Of a stretch of DNA of 64,000 nt, positions 26,452 through 37,601 are shown piece by piece. The first letter of the stretch is position 1. Every line of letters starts with the position of its first letter. Source of the DNA: Enterobacteriaceae bacterium RIT693 (GTDB taxonomy: Bacteria > Pseudomonadota > Gammaproteobacteria > Enterobacterales > Enterobacteriaceae); the NCBI GenBank assembly GCA_009668225.1, contig WJYK01000009.1, positions 1-64,000 of the forward strand, in the 5' to 3' direction. The notes below the pieces were generated by a model. It saw only the letters and a list, made by a program, of their open reading frames with translations, did no database searches and was not told the DNA's origin. A program made the position numbers and the translations under genes.

Positions 26452-26784
26452 TTAAACCGGCGTGCTCATGATTTCCTGATAAGCACTGACCATTTTATTT
26501 CGCAGCTGTACGCCGAAGGTAAATGCCACGGAAGATTTCTGCATCGACAGCATCACGTCATTAAGGCCGATATCGCTTTTACCTGACATCCAGTCTTGCG
26601 TTTGCTGCTTTGATGTCTGCTGCGTTTTATTTATTTCATTAATGCTATTAAGCAAAGCATCTGAAAAACTTGCCCCTTTACTCTCGTTTTTAACGGCGTT
26701 GTGCGGGAATACATTGGTGCTTCCCGATATTGCCTGAGCCTGCGCATGTATTTTTTCAAGCACGCCGTGAATTGCTGCTGACAT
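26452..26784 (-). CDS. fliE: FliE, MS ring-rod junction protein
   Basis: 110 residues (E. coli 104). The C-terminal half (DVMLSMQKSSVAFTFGVQLR) is the conserved FliE signature. It joins the FliF ring to the proximal rod. In E. coli fliE stands alone, divergent from fliF. Here it is divergent from fliF too, but also heads the leftward cheRBYZ-flhBAE unit. Confidence 0.96.
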   Translation of the reverse strand: MSAAIHGVLEKIHAQAQAISGSTNVFPHNAVKNESKGASFSDALLNSINEINKTQQTSKQQTQDWMSGKSDIGLNDVMLSMQKSSVAFTFGVQLRNKMVSAYQEIMSTPV

Positions 26785-27058
26785 TATTTTATTTCCGGAT
26801 AAGTAATGAAGAAATACTGCATCAGAATTGCGCAGCTTTTAAACGGAAGGCATCTTAGCATGTGCTTAAATTGTCGGAAAAATCCGATAAGCCGACAGAA
26901 GTTGAACCTTATTGTTGCTTAAAAATAATGCGATAACGGACATAATGCCCGCCTGAAAAATCTCTCCGAAACGTTATTGACTCGGTTGTTGCCTGGCATC
27001 ATCCGCAGGCTACCTTGCAGTTGACTTACTGCTCGCTTATTTCTTACAGGATTACGGC
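26785..27058. promoter_or_regulatory. Divergent fliE/fliF promoter region
   Basis: This 274-base spacer must drive both the fliE-che-flh and the fliFGHIJK units. It contains overlapping inverted repeats, TCGGA-AAAA-TCCGA (26874-26887) and TGTCGG/CCGACA (26872-26897). A TCCGATAA octamer (26883-26890) resembles a sigma-28 -10 element, but the -35 spacing is poor. FlhDC boxes are expected but could not be placed. Confidence 0.4.
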
Positions 27059-28753
27059 ATGAGTGCCACATTAAATGAGTTAAAAAACAATCCGGCGGAC
27101 GGCGTTAAGGCGGCAGTGACCTGGTTACGTGCCAGCCCGAAATTAGCGCTGGCCGCCGGTGCGGCTGCGACAATCTCTATTTTGATTGCGCTTATCTTTT
27201 GGGCAAAAGAGCCGGGCTACCGCGTGTTGTTCAGCAACATTAGCGATGAAGACGGCGGGGCGATTGTTTCCCAGCTCACGCAGATGAACGTGCCTTACCG
27301 TATTGATACCCCCGGCGGCGCCATTATGGTGCCGGACGCCCAGGTACACGAAGTCCGTATGCGCCTGGCTCAGCAAGGGTTGCCGAAGGGGGGCGCTGTT
27401 GGCTTTGAGCTGCTCGATAAAGAAAAATTTGGTATCAGCCAGTTTAGCGAGCAGGTGAACTTCCAGCGTGCGCTTGAGGGCGAGCTGGCGCGAACTATCG
27501 AAAACCTGGGGCCAATTCAGCAGGCTCGTGTGCATCTTGCGGTGCCTAAGCCGTCAATGTTTGTTCGTGAACAAAAGCAGCCAAGTGCCTCGGTAACCGT
27601 CAACCTGATTCAGGGACGTACCCTGGACGATGGTCAGGTTATGGCCATCACCCACTTGATCTCCAGTGCCGTTTCCGGGCTGCCGGCTGAAAACGTGACC
27701 ATCGTAGATCAGCGCGGCAACCTGCTAACACAAAGCGGCGTGCGCGGGCTGCAAACCTCGCAGCTCAAATACACCAACGAAATTGAAGCTGACTACCAGC
27801 AGCGAATTCAGCGCATTCTTGCGCCGCTGGTAGGGGACAGTAACGTACGTACCCAGGTGACGGCGCAGGTCGACTTCACCCAGCAAGAGCAAACGCAAGA
27901 GCAGTACCAGCCCAACGGTAGCCCGGACAAAATGGCGGTTCGCAGCCGTCAGTCCAGCCAGTCGGAGCAGGGCAACGGCCGTACCACCGGCGGCGTGCCG
28001 GGAGCGTTAAGCAATCAGCCGCCTGCGCCGGCCACCGCGCCGCTGACCCAGCCGCTGAATACGCCGACACCTGCACCTGCCGCCAGGCAGACCGCAGCCG
28101 GTTCCGCGCAGAACACCGGGGCAACAAACCAGCCGTATAACAACCGCAACGACGAAACCACCAACTTCGAAGTAGACCGCACCCTGACGCATATCAAAAA
28201 CAGCGTTGGCAGCATCCAGCGCCTGTCGGTGGCGGTAGTCATTAACCATCTCCCTACCGGGGAAGACGGAAAAATAGAACCGCTGAAGCCGGAAGAGCTG
28301 GAGCGTATTAACACGCTGGTGAAAGAAACCATCGGCTTTAGCGCGGAGCGCGGCGACAGCGTGAACATTGTTAACTCCGCCTTTAACGGCGTTGTCGAAG
28401 AACCTATGCCGCCGCTCTGGCAGCAGCAAAGTTTCCACGAAATGCTGATGTCGATGGCCCGCTACCTGCTGATAGCCATTATCGCCTGGATTATGTGGCG
28501 CAAACTGGTGCAGCCAGCCTGGGCTCGCCAGCAGGAAACCACCATCAAGCGGCTGGAAATGGAGCAGCAGGTACGTCAGGCCGAAATTGACGAGAAGAAG
28601 AAAGCGGCCGAAATGCAGGCCAATGCTAAAGCGCAGCGCCGTGTGGACTCTGAGATGAATGGTCAGCAGCTGCGTGAGCTGGCGGAGCAGGAGCCGCGCG
28701 TGATTGCTCTGGTTATCCGCCAGTGGATGAGTAAGGAACAACAGAAATCATGA
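27059..28753 (+). CDS. fliF: FliF, MS ring protein
   Basis: 564 residues. Membrane helix near residues 25-46, two periplasmic ring-building motifs, a Pro/Gln/Ala-rich variable segment (about 300-370), a second membrane helix near 470, and a C-terminal cytoplasmic tail that binds FliG. The MS ring is the platform for rod assembly and export. fliG starts four bases before its stop. Confidence 0.98.
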   Translation: MSATLNELKNNPADGVKAAVTWLRASPKLALAAGAAATISILIALIFWAKEPGYRVLFSNISDEDGGAIVSQLTQMNVPYRIDTPGGAIMVPDAQVHEVRMRLAQQGLPKGGAVGFELLDKEKFGISQFSEQVNFQRALEGELARTIENLGPIQQARVHLAVPKPSMFVREQKQPSASVTVNLIQGRTLDDGQVMAITHLISSAVSGLPAENVTIVDQRGNLLTQSGVRGLQTSQLKYTNEIEADYQQRIQRILAPLVGDSNVRTQVTAQVDFTQQEQTQEQYQPNGSPDKMAVRSRQSSQSEQGNGRTTGGVPGALSNQPPAPATAPLTQPLNTPTPAPAARQTAAGSAQNTGATNQPYNNRNDETTNFEVDRTLTHIKNSVGSIQRLSVAVVINHLPTGEDGKIEPLKPEELERINTLVKETIGFSAERGDSVNIVNSAFNGVVEEPMPPLWQQQSFHEMLMSMARYLLIAIIAWIMWRKLVQPAWARQQETTIKRLEMEQQVRQAEIDEKKKAAEMQANAKAQRRVDSEMNGQQLRELAEQEPRVIALVIRQWMSKEQQKS

Positions 28754-29736
28754 ATGCCAGTGAAAAAAGCGCCATCGTGATGCTGACGCTCGGAGACGAG
28801 CTGGCGGCGGAAGTGTTTAAACATTTAAACGCCCACGAGGTTAAGCAAATCAGTAGCTCGATGGTCAACATGGCCGGGTTTACCCACGATCAGATGTCAT
28901 CGGTACTGGAGGAGTTCAGCCGTGATTCCAGCGAATACGCTGCGCTTAGCCTGAACACCAACGACTACCTGCGCAGCGTGCTGGTCAAGGCGCTGGGCGA
29001 AGAGCGAGCGTCTTCTCTGCTGGAAGATCTGCTGGACAGCCATCACGGATCGAACGGCATCGAAACCCTGAACTTCATGGAGCCGCAGGCAGTTTATGAC
29101 CTGATCCGTGACGAACATCCGCAGATTATCGCCACTATTCTGGTTCACCTGAAGCGTAACCAGGCGGCCGATATTCTTGGTCAGTTCGACGACCGTGAGC
29201 GTAACGACATCATGCTGCGTATTGCCACCTTCGGCGGCGTGCAGCCTGCGGCGTTGCAGGAGTTGACCGAAGTGCTGAACAACCTGTTGCACGGCCAAAA
29301 CCTCAAACGCAGCAAAATGGGCGGTGTGCGTCCGGCGGCAGAGATCCTCAACCTGATGAAATCCCAGCAGGAGGAGCAGGCCATCGAAGCTGTACGCGAC
29401 TTCGACCACGAGCTGGCGCAGAAAATTATCGACGAGATGTTCCTGTTCGAAAACCTGGTCACCGTCGACGATCGCAGCATTCAGCGCTTGCTGCAGGAGA
29501 TCGAAAGCGAAACGCTTATCATCGCCCTCAAGGGATCGGACGAGAAGCTGCGCGACAAGTTCTTCCGCAATATGTCTCGTCGTCAGTCGGAACTGATGAC
29601 CGAAGATTTGGCCTCCCGTGGGCCGGTGCGGCTCTCGCAGGTGGAGGCGGAGCAGAAGACGATTCTGCTGATTGTTCGTCGTCTTGCCGAGACCGGCGAG
29701 ATCTTGATCGGGAGCGGCGACGATGCCTACGTCTAA
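28750..29736 (+). CDS. fliG: FliG, motor switch protein
   Basis: 328 residues. Middle domain with the EHPQ motif (around residue 123) for FliM binding and a C-terminal torque domain with alternating charged residues ([20 protein letters not shown] region, in part [15 protein letters not shown]). Interacts with stators MotA and FliM. ATGA overlap with fliF. Confidence 0.98.
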   Translation: MNASEKSAIVMLTLGDELAAEVFKHLNAHEVKQISSSMVNMAGFTHDQMSSVLEEFSRDSSEYAALSLNTNDYLRSVLVKALGEERASSLLEDLLDSHHGSNGIETLNFMEPQAVYDLIRDEHPQIIATILVHLKRNQAADILGQFDDRERNDIMLRIATFGGVQPAALQELTEVLNNLLHGQNLKRSKMGGVRPAAEILNLMKSQQEEQAIEAVRDFDHELAQKIIDEMFLFENLVTVDDRSIQRLLQEIESETLIIALKGSDEKLRDKFFRNMSRRQSELMTEDLASRGPVRLSQVEAEQKTILLIVRRLAETGEILIGSGDDAYV

Positions 29737-30433
29737 TGAATTTAGCGCCCCACAGTGGCGCAGCTGGCAGCCGGAAAACCTGCTGGAGCCTGAGGCCGAG
29801 CCGGAAGCATTCGTGCCAAAACTGGACAGCGCGCAATCTGACGTGCAGCTCAAAGCAGAGCTGGCGCGCCTGCGCCAGCAGGCAGAGCAGCAAGGACTGA
29901 GTCAGGGGATAGCAAAAGGCCAGGAAGAAGGGCGAAAGCAGGGCTACGACGCGGGTTTCCTGGCCGGGCGGGAAGCCGGTGAGGCACAGGGGAAAGCGGA
30001 TGCCGAAGCGGCACAGCAGGCTACCCTGCGCCAGGCCCGGGAATGGGTCAGTGCCTTTAAGCTGTCGCTGGACAACCTCGATAGCCTGATCCCCGGTCGC
30101 TTAGTACAGCTGGCGCTAGCCGCACTACAGCAGCTACAAGGTGAAGAGGCGTCCAGCAGCAGCAGCAGGCTGCTGGAACAAATTAAACGCCTGATGAAGC
30201 GGGATGAACTGCTGCAGGGCAAAGCCCGCCTGATGATTAGCCCGGCTGACTCGGCCCTGGTTCAGGAAGCCCTTGGCGACACGCTAAGGACGATGGGCTG
30301 GGAGATCCAGGCTGACCCGCAGCTGGCAGCGGGTGGCTGCCGAATCGTTAGCGATGAAGTGGAGTTTGACGCCAGCCTCGAAACCCGTTGGCAGGCGCTT
30401 TGCGAACGTGCCAGCGAAGGAACATCGTCATGA
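29723..30433 (+). CDS. fliH: FliH, regulator of the export ATPase
   Basis: 236 residues. A long central stretch with GxxxG-type repeats ([20 protein letters not shown], about 55-75) is typical of FliH, followed by a C-terminal domain that binds FliI. Forms the peripheral stalk of the export ATPase. Overlaps fliG by 14 bases and fliI by four. Confidence 0.96.
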   Translation: MPTSNEFSAPQWRSWQPENLLEPEAEPEAFVPKLDSAQSDVQLKAELARLRQQAEQQGLSQGIAKGQEEGRKQGYDAGFLAGREAGEAQGKADAEAAQQATLRQAREWVSAFKLSLDNLDSLIPGRLVQLALAALQQLQGEEASSSSSRLLEQIKRLMKRDELLQGKARLMISPADSALVQEALGDTLRTMGWEIQADPQLAAGGCRIVSDEVEFDASLETRWQALCERASEGTSS

Positions 30434-31797
30434 GTCAGCGCCTGAAAGGCTGGCTGGAGGCCATTGACCGCAGCGAAGCTCTGTTACGGGGTATTCCTGA
30501 GTTTCGTCAGTACGGCAAGCTGGTCCGCGCAACCGGTCTGGTGATGGAAGCGGTCGGCCTGCGGTTGCCGATCGGTGCTCTGTGCATCGTTGAGCGGCAA
30601 ACCAGCCACGGCATTATGGCCGTTGAAAGCGAAGTGGTGGGCTTTAAGGGGGCGACGCTTTACCTGATGCCCCTTGAGCACGTTGACGGCATCCTGCCGG
30701 GCGCGCGCGTTTACGCCCCCAACGCAGACAGCGATGCGGGAAAACAGCTACCGGTTGGGCCGCAGCTGCTGGGTCGCGTGTTGGATGCGCAAGGGCGGCC
30801 GCTGGACGGGCTTCCCGCCCCGGCAAAAGGTCAGTCAGCCAGCCTGTTTACCGCTTCGCTAAACCCGCTGCACCGCGACCCTATCAAGAAAGTGCTGGAC
30901 GTTGGCGTCAGGGCGATTAACGGCCTGCTCACCGTTGGGCGAGGCCAGCGCATGGGGCTGTTTGCAGGCTCCGGCGTGGGCAAAAGCGTGCTGCTCGGCA
31001 TGATGGCTCGCTTTACCGATGCGGACGTCATCGTGGTCGGTCTCATCGGCGAGCGTGGGCGAGAAGTAAAAGATTTTATTGAAAATATTTTGGGTGAACA
31101 GGGGATCGAACGCGCCGTCGTGATTGCGGCGCCGGCCGACGTTTCACCGGTACTGCGTATGCAGGGGGCGGTATACGCCACGCGGGTGGCGGAAGACTTC
31201 CGCGATCGCGGCCTGAACGTGCTGCTGATTATGGATTCCCTGACGCGTTACGCCATGGCACAGCGCGAAGTGGCGCTGGCCATTGGCGAGCCGCCCGCCA
31301 CTAAGGGCTACCCACCATCGGTCTTTGCCCGTTTGCCTGCGCTGGTTGAGCGAGCCGGAAACGGGATGCCGGGGGGAGGCTCGATTACTGCATTCTATAC
31401 CGTGCTGACCGAAGGTGACGATCAGCAGGATCCGATAGCCGACTCTGCGCGAGCCATTCTTGACGGCCACATTGTGCTGTCGCGCCGCCTGGCGGAAGCC
31501 GGACACTATCCGGCGATTGATATTGAGGCGTCTATCAGCCGTGCGATGACCGAACTGATTAGCCACGCCCAGTACCGCAAGGTGCAAACTTTTAAACAGC
31601 TGCTCTCTGCCTATCAGCGCAACCGCGACCTGGTGAGCGTGGGCGCCTATGTTGCCGGGAGCGATCCCCTGCTGGATAGAGCGATTCGCAGTTATCCGCA
31701 AATGGAAGCCTGGCTGCACCAGACTATCCATGAAAGCTGTGGCTATGAAGAGGCTGTCAGCGCGCTGGGCGCGCTGTTTCCTGACGTGAAGTCCTGA
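30430..31797 (+). CDS. fliI: FliI, flagellar export ATPase
   Basis: 455 residues from ATG 30430, which overlaps the fliH stop (ATGA) and has GAAGGA upstream; the frame is open further but earlier codons overlap fliH. Walker A is FAGSGVGKS with K185, and the F1-beta-like core with [17 protein letters not shown] follows. Hydrolyses ATP to energise early export steps. Confidence 0.98.
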   Translation: MSQRLKGWLEAIDRSEALLRGIPEFRQYGKLVRATGLVMEAVGLRLPIGALCIVERQTSHGIMAVESEVVGFKGATLYLMPLEHVDGILPGARVYAPNADSDAGKQLPVGPQLLGRVLDAQGRPLDGLPAPAKGQSASLFTASLNPLHRDPIKKVLDVGVRAINGLLTVGRGQRMGLFAGSGVGKSVLLGMMARFTDADVIVVGLIGERGREVKDFIENILGEQGIERAVVIAAPADVSPVLRMQGAVYATRVAEDFRDRGLNVLLIMDSLTRYAMAQREVALAIGEPPATKGYPPSVFARLPALVERAGNGMPGGGSITAFYTVLTEGDDQQDPIADSARAILDGHIVLSRRLAEAGHYPAIDIEASISRAMTELISHAQYRKVQTFKQLLSAYQRNRDLVSVGAYVAGSDPLLDRAIRSYPQMEAWLHQTIHESCGYEEAVSALGALFPDVKS

Positions 31798-31811
31798 CCG
31801 GGAGTGGCGTA

Positions 31812-32261
31812 ATGAAAGTGAAAAATCCTATGGCGATGCTGCGTGATATGGCGGAAGAGAAGCTAACGGATACCACCCAGGCGCTGGGTAGCGCACTGCA
31901 AAACTGGCAGCAGGCGGTAAGCCAGCGCGACCAGCTTCAGGGTTATGAGCAGGAGTACCAGCAGTCGCTGCGCAGCAGCATGATGGAACGCGGCATGAGC
32001 GTGGCCGACCTTGCCAACCACCAGTCGTTTATTTTGTCTCTCAACAGGGTCGTGAAGCAGCACAGTCAGCACGTCGCGCAGTGCGAGCAGGCGGTCACGG
32101 AGGCGAAAGCAAACTGGGGGGAAGACAAGCAGCGACTGAACGCGTTTGAAACGCTGCTCACCCGCAGAGCCACCGCAGCCGCTCAGGCAGAGAGCCGCTA
32201 TGAACAGAAAATGATGGATGAATTTGCCCAGCGTTCGGGGCAGAAACGGGAAATGCTATGA
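31812..32261 (+). CDS. fliJ: FliJ, export chaperone escort
   Basis: 149 residues, almost entirely heptad coiled coil, with the C-terminal KMMDEFAQRSGQKRE conserved in enteric FliJ. It sits in the FliI ring like the F1 gamma subunit and contacts FlhA. GGGAG lies upstream of the ATG. Confidence 0.95.
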   Translation: MKVKNPMAMLRDMAEEKLTDTTQALGSALQNWQQAVSQRDQLQGYEQEYQQSLRSSMMERGMSVADLANHQSFILSLNRVVKQHSQHVAQCEQAVTEAKANWGEDKQRLNAFETLLTRRATAAAQAESRYEQKMMDEFAQRSGQKREML

Positions 32262-33334
32262 ATATTGATCTTCAGGCTATGCTGCACGGGCAGCCTGTTA
32301 AAACGCCGGGAAAATCCGCGGGGCTGATGAGCCACTCTTTTGACGAACTGATGGAGGAGGCGCAGGCGCAGCTGATATTTTCCCTTCCGATGCTGAGCGA
32401 AGAGCCTCACTCGCCGGAGCGTGACGGACTGCCGGAGCGCGTGGAGCCGGAAGAGCCTGGGGCAAAGAAAGAGGACGAAAGCGCCATGCCGGGCGTGATG
32501 CCGCTGATGCCGGTAGAGGCTGAGGCCCATCCTGGTTGGCAGCTTCAGCAGGTGGTCGCGGGCAAGGTAGCAGAGAGCGTGGAAGAGGCAGAGGCTACGG
32601 TCATCGGCCCGCTTACCCCGGGGCTACGTCCCGGTCCGGGCCAGGTACCGGTAGCGCGTGATGGCTCGGCGACAATGTCAGACCCGAAATTGGCGCTTGC
32701 GCCGGCGTTTAAACCAGTATTAGCAGAAGGCGGTACGCCGGTACTGGCGGTCAATGCGCCGGTACAGAACGTCGGCACTGCGCCGGGGGGACAGGGTGCT
32801 GAAACGGTAGAGAGCACGCCGCTAGTGGGCGCACTGCAGCAAGTGCGGGACATGCTGCCGGCTGAGGCTGCCGTACGTCCTCAGCCGGTGGCCGCTTCTC
32901 TCCCGCAAAGCGTCGGGTCTCCTGAGTGGCAGCAGTCCCTGAGCCAACACTTAGCCACCTTTACCCGCAACGGTATTCACCACGCGGAAATCAGGCTGCA
33001 CCCGGAGGAGCTTGGGGCGCTGCAAATTAACGTGCGCATGCAGCAGGAGCACGCTCAGCTGCATATCGTCAGCGATCACCCGCATGTACGCCAGGCGCTT
33101 GAGGCTGCGCTTCCTCAGCTCCGTGCCGCGCTGGCCGAGTCCGGCGTTCAGCTTGGGCAGACCAACGTCAGCGGCGATAGCGCCCAGTCTGCCTCTGCCC
33201 AAAGCGGTGGGCAGCAGCACGGGCAGGGAAAACAAGCGCAGGGGGAAGCGGAAACCACGATGACAGATGAGCACGGTATGCAGCCACTGCCGCCGTCGCA
33301 ATTAACGCGTTATGGAATAAACACCTTCGCTTAA
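32258..33334 (+). CDS. fliK: FliK, hook-length control protein
   Basis: 358 residues. The N-terminal two thirds are low-complexity (Pro/Glu/Ala rich), serving as molecular ruler. The conserved C-terminal domain (about 225-310, EIRLHPEELGALQINVRMQQ) contacts FlhB to flip export specificity. The start overlaps fliJ by four bases. Last gene of the fliFGHIJK unit. Confidence 0.96.
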   Translation: MNIDLQAMLHGQPVKTPGKSAGLMSHSFDELMEEAQAQLIFSLPMLSEEPHSPERDGLPERVEPEEPGAKKEDESAMPGVMPLMPVEAEAHPGWQLQQVVAGKVAESVEEAEATVIGPLTPGLRPGPGQVPVARDGSATMSDPKLALAPAFKPVLAEGGTPVLAVNAPVQNVGTAPGGQGAETVESTPLVGALQQVRDMLPAEAAVRPQPVAASLPQSVGSPEWQQSLSQHLATFTRNGIHHAEIRLHPEELGALQINVRMQQEHAQLHIVSDHPHVRQALEAALPQLRAALAESGVQLGQTNVSGDSAQSASAQSGGQQHGQGKQAQGEAETTMTDEHGMQPLPPSQLTRYGINTFA

Positions 33335-33465
33335 TTTTCTGAAAAGCCAGCAGGAATGAAATTTTATCCCTTAATTATGCTGCTGGTTAAATGGTCTACA
33401 ATGGCGGCCATATTTAATCAGTCCGCTGGCTGATGTGTTAATAAAATTACAGAGTTTAATGTTCA
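33335..33465. promoter_or_regulatory. fliK-fliL spacer
   Basis: 131 AT-rich bases separate the fliF and fliL units and should hold the fliLMNOPQR promoter. A CCAGCAG ... CTGCTGG inverted repeat lies in its first half. No clear sigma-28 element was found. Confidence 0.4.
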
Positions 33466-33966
33466 ATGCGTAACAAAAATAAAAAATCTGCTGGCGGCAG
33501 CTCATCCCGCTCTTTGCTGGTGATCTTCATGCTGATTTTAACGCTGGCCGCCTGTGCGGCAGCCGGCTATTTATTTCTGGAAGTGAATAAGCTGAAAAAT
33601 TCTGGCGTGCAGGAAGCGTTTGCTGCCGAAACGGTAGTGCTAAATAAAGACCCGCTGTACGTACCGCTAAATACGTTTACCGTCAGCCTGAAGCCGACGA
33701 ACAATGAATCCGATCGCGTGTTATTTATTGGGCTGTCGTTGAATCTGGCAGACCAAAAATCTCAGCAAACGCTGGAAAAACATTTACCGGAATACCGCAG
33801 CAGAATTTTTCTTCTGCTCTCCGGGTTAACGTATGAAGATTTGGTCAGCAATGAAGGTAAATCGCAACTCATTACCCGTATCAGCCAGGAAATCAGTAAA
33901 CCTCTGGCGATGAACCAGTCGGTAAAAGTGAGCGACGTTCTGTTTAACGAATTTATTCTGCGGTAA
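33466..33966 (+). CDS. fliL: FliL, basal-body stator-associated protein
   Basis: 166 residues. One N-terminal membrane helix (about 15-38) and a periplasmic SPFH-like domain ending DVLFNEFILR, typical for FliL. Supports stator function at the motor. First gene of the fliLMNOPQR unit. Confidence 0.96.
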   Translation: MRNKNKKSAGGSSSRSLLVIFMLILTLAACAAAGYLFLEVNKLKNSGVQEAFAAETVVLNKDPLYVPLNTFTVSLKPTNNESDRVLFIGLSLNLADQKSQQTLEKHLPEYRSRIFLLLSGLTYEDLVSNEGKSQLITRISQEISKPLAMNQSVKVSDVLFNEFILR

Positions 33967-33971
33967 CGACT

Positions 33972-34973
33972 ATGTCCGACAGCTTTTTATCTCAGGCCGA
34001 AATCGATCGCCTGCTGAATGCCGATTCCGCCTCTGATGAGAGCGCAGAGCGGCATCAGCCGCCGCCGCTGGATAATGAGGCGCGGCCTTACGATCCGAAT
34101 ACCCAGCGAAGGGTGATCCGCGAGCGTCTGCATTCGCTTGAAATTATTAATGAACGTTTTGCCCGTCAGTTCCGCATGGGGCTGTTTAACCTGCTGCGAC
34201 GCAGCCCGGATATTACCGCTGGCAATATTAAGATCCAGCCGTACCACGAGTTTGCCCGTAATTTACCGGTGCCGACCAACCTGAACTTGTTGCATCTCAA
34301 CCCGCTGCGCGGCACGTCGCTGATGGCGTTTTCGCCGGGGCTGGTGTTTATGGCGGTGGACAACCTGTTTGGCGGCGACGGGCGCTTTCCGACCAAAGCC
34401 GACGGGCGGGAATTTACGCCCACCGAGCAGCGCGTTATCCACCGCATGCTGGCGATGGCGCAGGAGGCCTATGAGTTTGCCTGGAGCTCCATTTTCAAAA
34501 TTAAAACTGAATACATTCGCTCTGAAGTGCAGGTGAAATTTACCAACATCACCTCGTCGCCGAATGACGTGGTGGTAACCACGCCGTTTTCTGTGGAAAT
34601 CGGTTCGCATCAGGGTGAATTCAACATTTGTATTCCGTTTAGCACCATCGAGCCATTACGTGAGCTGCTAAGTAATCCGCCAATGGACAGCGCGGGGCAG
34701 GATGATACCCAGTGGCGGGGGCTGTTAACCCACCATATGCGCCAGACGGAGCTGGAGGTCGTTGCCCGCTTCGGCGATGCGGATACCCGCCTTTCAAGAG
34801 TCATGAAGCTCAAGAAAGGGGATGTTATTCCGCTGGAAAAACAAGAGTTAATAGAGGCCAGCGTCGGCGGCGTGCCGGTGTTCACGGCGAAGTATGGCTC
34901 GGTCAATAATCAATATGCGCTGAAGGTCGAGCAGATGATTCGATCCGCATTACCTTCGTTAGATAAGGAGTAA
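33972..34973 (+). CDS. fliM: FliM, motor switch protein
   Basis: 333 residues. The N-terminal CheY-P binding peptide LSQAEIDRLL (about residues 5-14) is present, then the CheC-like middle domain that binds FliG and a C-terminal SpoA domain that packs with FliN. Five bases separate it from fliL. Confidence 0.98.
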   Translation: MSDSFLSQAEIDRLLNADSASDESAERHQPPPLDNEARPYDPNTQRRVIRERLHSLEIINERFARQFRMGLFNLLRRSPDITAGNIKIQPYHEFARNLPVPTNLNLLHLNPLRGTSLMAFSPGLVFMAVDNLFGGDGRFPTKADGREFTPTEQRVIHRMLAMAQEAYEFAWSSIFKIKTEYIRSEVQVKFTNITSSPNDVVVTTPFSVEIGSHQGEFNICIPFSTIEPLRELLSNPPMDSAGQDDTQWRGLLTHHMRQTELEVVARFGDADTRLSRVMKLKKGDVIPLEKQELIEASVGGVPVFTAKYGSVNNQYALKVEQMIRSALPSLDKE

Positions 34974-34979
34974 TTTCCC

Positions 34980-35354
34980 ATGAGCGACAATAATCACGCG
35001 CCGGGCGCCGCGATGGACGACCTCTGGGGTGAGGCGATGAGCGAGCAGCAGTCAGAGGGCGTGGGTAAAAATATGGCCTCGTCCCCGCTGGGCGAAGAGA
35101 TGAATATGATCCTCGACATTCCGGTCAAGATGACGGTAGAGCTGGGGCGAACCAAGATGACCATCAAGGAGCTACTGCGCCTGAGCCAGGGGTCCGTGGT
35201 GTCGTTGGATGGCCTGGCGGGTGAACCGCTGGATATTCTGATCAACGGCTATCTGATTGCCCAGGGGGAAGTGGTGGTGGTTTCCGATAAGTTCGGTATC
35301 CGCATTACCGATATCATCACGCCGTCTGAGCGTATGCACCGCCTGAGCCGCTAA
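34980..35354 (+). CDS. fliN: FliN, motor switch protein
   Basis: 124 residues, slightly shorter than E. coli FliN (137) in the variable N-terminus. The C-terminal SpoA domain (DIPVKMTVELGRTKMTIKEL) is intact. Forms the base of the C ring and docks FliH. Confidence 0.98.
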   Translation: MSDNNHAPGAAMDDLWGEAMSEQQSEGVGKNMASSPLGEEMNMILDIPVKMTVELGRTKMTIKELLRLSQGSVVSLDGLAGEPLDILINGYLIAQGEVVVVSDKFGIRITDIITPSERMHRLSR

Positions 35355-35740
35355 TGAACGCATCCACACTACCGGCCGCGTCTGGCGATGTGCTGGCGGG
35401 CGACTCGCTGCTGATGACCGTCTCCGGTGCGCTGGCGCTGATCGTCCTGACGATGGTGGCGCTGGCTTGGCTGGCTCGCCGCAGCGGGATTGCCGGTCGA
35501 CTCAACGACGGTAAAGGCGCGATCAACCTGGTTGCCAGCAAATCCCTCGGCAACCGCGAGCGCGTGGTGGTGGTGGACGTGCAGGGTTGCCGCCTTGTGC
35601 TCGGCGTCACCGCCGGGCAGATCTCCTGCCTGGCGACGCTTGAGGCCGATGAACCGTCTCCGCAGACACATGACGCTAAGCCCTGCCTCGATTTTTCTTC
35701 CGTACTGACCGCGCTGCGCCAGAAATACCGCAAGGATTAA
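35354..35740 (+). CDS. fliO: FliO, export gate assembly protein
   Basis: 128 residues. One membrane helix (about 20-42) followed by a small cytosolic domain (NLVASKSLGNRERVVVVDVQ). It aids assembly of the FliP ring. Overlaps the fliN stop by one base. Confidence 0.93.
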   Translation: MNASTLPAASGDVLAGDSLLMTVSGALALIVLTMVALAWLARRSGIAGRLNDGKGAINLVASKSLGNRERVVVVDVQGCRLVLGVTAGQISCLATLEADEPSPQTHDAKPCLDFSSVLTALRQKYRKD

Positions 35741-35743
35741 TTT

Positions 35744-36490
35744 ATGACTCTCCGTCTTCCGTTCCGCCTCCTGACGCTGGGGGCAGGGTTACTGTTGCCC
35801 GCAGCCGGTGCGCTGGCGGCGAACGGCGATATTACGCTGATGAAGCCCGCAGGGGACGGCGGCTGGACGCTGCCGGTGCAAACGCTGGTTTTGCTTAGCT
35901 CGATAACTTTCCTGCCCGCGCTGATGCTGATGATGACCGGGTTTACCCGCATCATTATCGTGCTTGGCCTGCTGCGTAATGCGCTGGGTACGCCCACGGC
36001 GCCGCCAAATCAGGTGGTGGTCGGGCTGGCGCTGTTCCTGACGTTTTACGTGATGTCACCGGTCTTCAACCAGATCCACAAAGAGGCCTGGGTGCCGCTG
36101 CAGGAAAACAAAATCACCATGGAAGTGGCGCTGGAAAAAGGGGTACAGCCGCTACGGGCGTTTATGCTCGAGCAGACGCGGGAAAACGATCTGGCAATGT
36201 TTGCGCAGATCGCTAAGTCCGGCGATATCGAAGGGCCAGAGGCGGTACCGCTCGGCATTCTGGTACCGGCGTTTATCACCAGCGAGCTGAAAACCGCCTT
36301 CCAGATAGGCTTCACGATCTTTATTCCGTTCCTGATAATCGACCTGGTCGTCGCCAGTATTTTAATGGCGCTAGGGATGATGATGGTGCCGCCCGCGACT
36401 ATCGCGCTGCCGTTTAAGCTGATGCTGTTCGTGCTGGTTGACGGCTGGCAGCTGATGATGGGCTCGCTGGCGCAAAGTTTTTACAGTTAG
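35744..36490 (+). CDS. fliP: FliP, export gate protein
   Basis: 248 residues with a cleavable signal peptide (cleavage after ALA near residue 25) and four membrane helices. The [16 protein letters not shown] segment is the FliP family signature. With FliQ and FliR it forms the core of the export channel. Confidence 0.98.
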   Translation: MTLRLPFRLLTLGAGLLLPAAGALAANGDITLMKPAGDGGWTLPVQTLVLLSSITFLPALMLMMTGFTRIIIVLGLLRNALGTPTAPPNQVVVGLALFLTFYVMSPVFNQIHKEAWVPLQENKITMEVALEKGVQPLRAFMLEQTRENDLAMFAQIAKSGDIEGPEAVPLGILVPAFITSELKTAFQIGFTIFIPFLIIDLVVASILMALGMMMVPPATIALPFKLMLFVLVDGWQLMMGSLAQSFYS

Positions 36491-36498
36491 GTAGAGCA

Positions 36499-36768
36499 AT
36501 GACTCCTGAAAGCGTAATGGGTATTGGTATCCAGGCCATTAAAGTTGGCCTGATGGTCGCGGGGCCGCTGCTGCTGGCGGCGCTGGTGACCGGTCTTATC
36601 ATCAGCATTTTGCAGGCGGCGACACAGATCAACGAAATGACCATGACGTTTATCCCTAAAATTTTGGTGATCGTCGGCATTGCGGTGATGCTTGGGCCGT
36701 GGATGATGCGCAACTTTATTGAATACACCCGCTTGCTCATCATCAGTATTCCCTCCGTGATTGGCTAA
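36499..36768 (+). CDS. fliQ: FliQ, export gate protein
   Basis: 89 residues, two hydrophobic helices, starting MTPESVMGIGIQAIKVGLMV and containing the conserved AATQINEMTMTFIPKI. Part of the FliPQR gate. Confidence 0.98.
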   Translation: MTPESVMGIGIQAIKVGLMVAGPLLLAALVTGLIISILQAATQINEMTMTFIPKILVIVGIAVMLGPWMMRNFIEYTRLLIISIPSVIG

Positions 36769-37547
36769 TGGCATTCTCCCTTCCGCTTGAGCAGCTCTAC
36801 GCTCTACTGAGCCACTATTTTTTCATTACCGTGCGGCTGGCGGCGCTGCTGACTGCTGCCCCGGTATTTGGTGAAAACGGCGTGCCAAAACGCGTGCGTA
36901 TTGGGCTGGCGGTACTGGCTGCGGTGTTGATTGGCGGCCACCTGCCGGAGAGCGGTATCGGCGTCTACTCCTGGCAAGGCGTATGGGTGATAGCTAAACA
37001 GGTCATTATTGGCGCATCTATCGGCCTGGCGATGCAGCTGCTGTTCGCTACCGTGCGAATGGCCGGTGAGATCATCGGTATGCAGATGGGGCTCTCTTTT
37101 GCCACTTTCTTTGACCCGGCCGCGGGGAACTCCCCGGTGATCGCTCGCTTTCTTAACCTGCTGGTGACGCTGCTGTTTCTGGTTTTTAACGGCCACCTGT
37201 GGTTGATCGCTTTTCTGGCCGAAAGCTTCCATCAGTTGCCGGTGAACGACGCGCCGCTGCACGCGGGCGGTTTCCTCTATCTGGTGCAGCAGGCGGGCAT
37301 CATTTTCCGACAGGGACTGATGCTTGGCCTGCCGATTATCTCCGTCCTGCTGTGTATTAACTTCACGCTTGGCCTGCTGAATCGCCTGACGCCGCAGCTG
37401 TCGATCTTTGTGGTGGGCTTCCCGCTGACATTAACCGCGGGCATGGTGGCGCTTTCACTGATTGCCCAGACGCTGGCTCCGTTCTTTGAAAGATTAATGG
37501 CTAGCGGTTTTGAAAACCTCTCGACGCTTATTATGGCATTTAGCTAA
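36768..37547 (+). CDS. fliR: FliR, export gate protein
   Basis: 259 residues, six hydrophobic segments. Includes EIIGMQMGLSFATFFDPAAG, the FliR family signature. Its ATG overlaps the fliQ stop by one base. Last gene of the fliL unit. Confidence 0.98.
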   Translation: MAFSLPLEQLYALLSHYFFITVRLAALLTAAPVFGENGVPKRVRIGLAVLAAVLIGGHLPESGIGVYSWQGVWVIAKQVIIGASIGLAMQLLFATVRMAGEIIGMQMGLSFATFFDPAAGNSPVIARFLNLLVTLLFLVFNGHLWLIAFLAESFHQLPVNDAPLHAGGFLYLVQQAGIIFRQGLMLGLPIISVLLCINFTLGLLNRLTPQLSIFVVGFPLTLTAGMVALSLIAQTLAPFFERLMASGFENLSTLIMAFS

Positions 37548-37601
37548 ATAACCGAAGCGATAACTCTCTGCACTTCTGTCAGCTTATTTCAAAATAGGCC
37601 C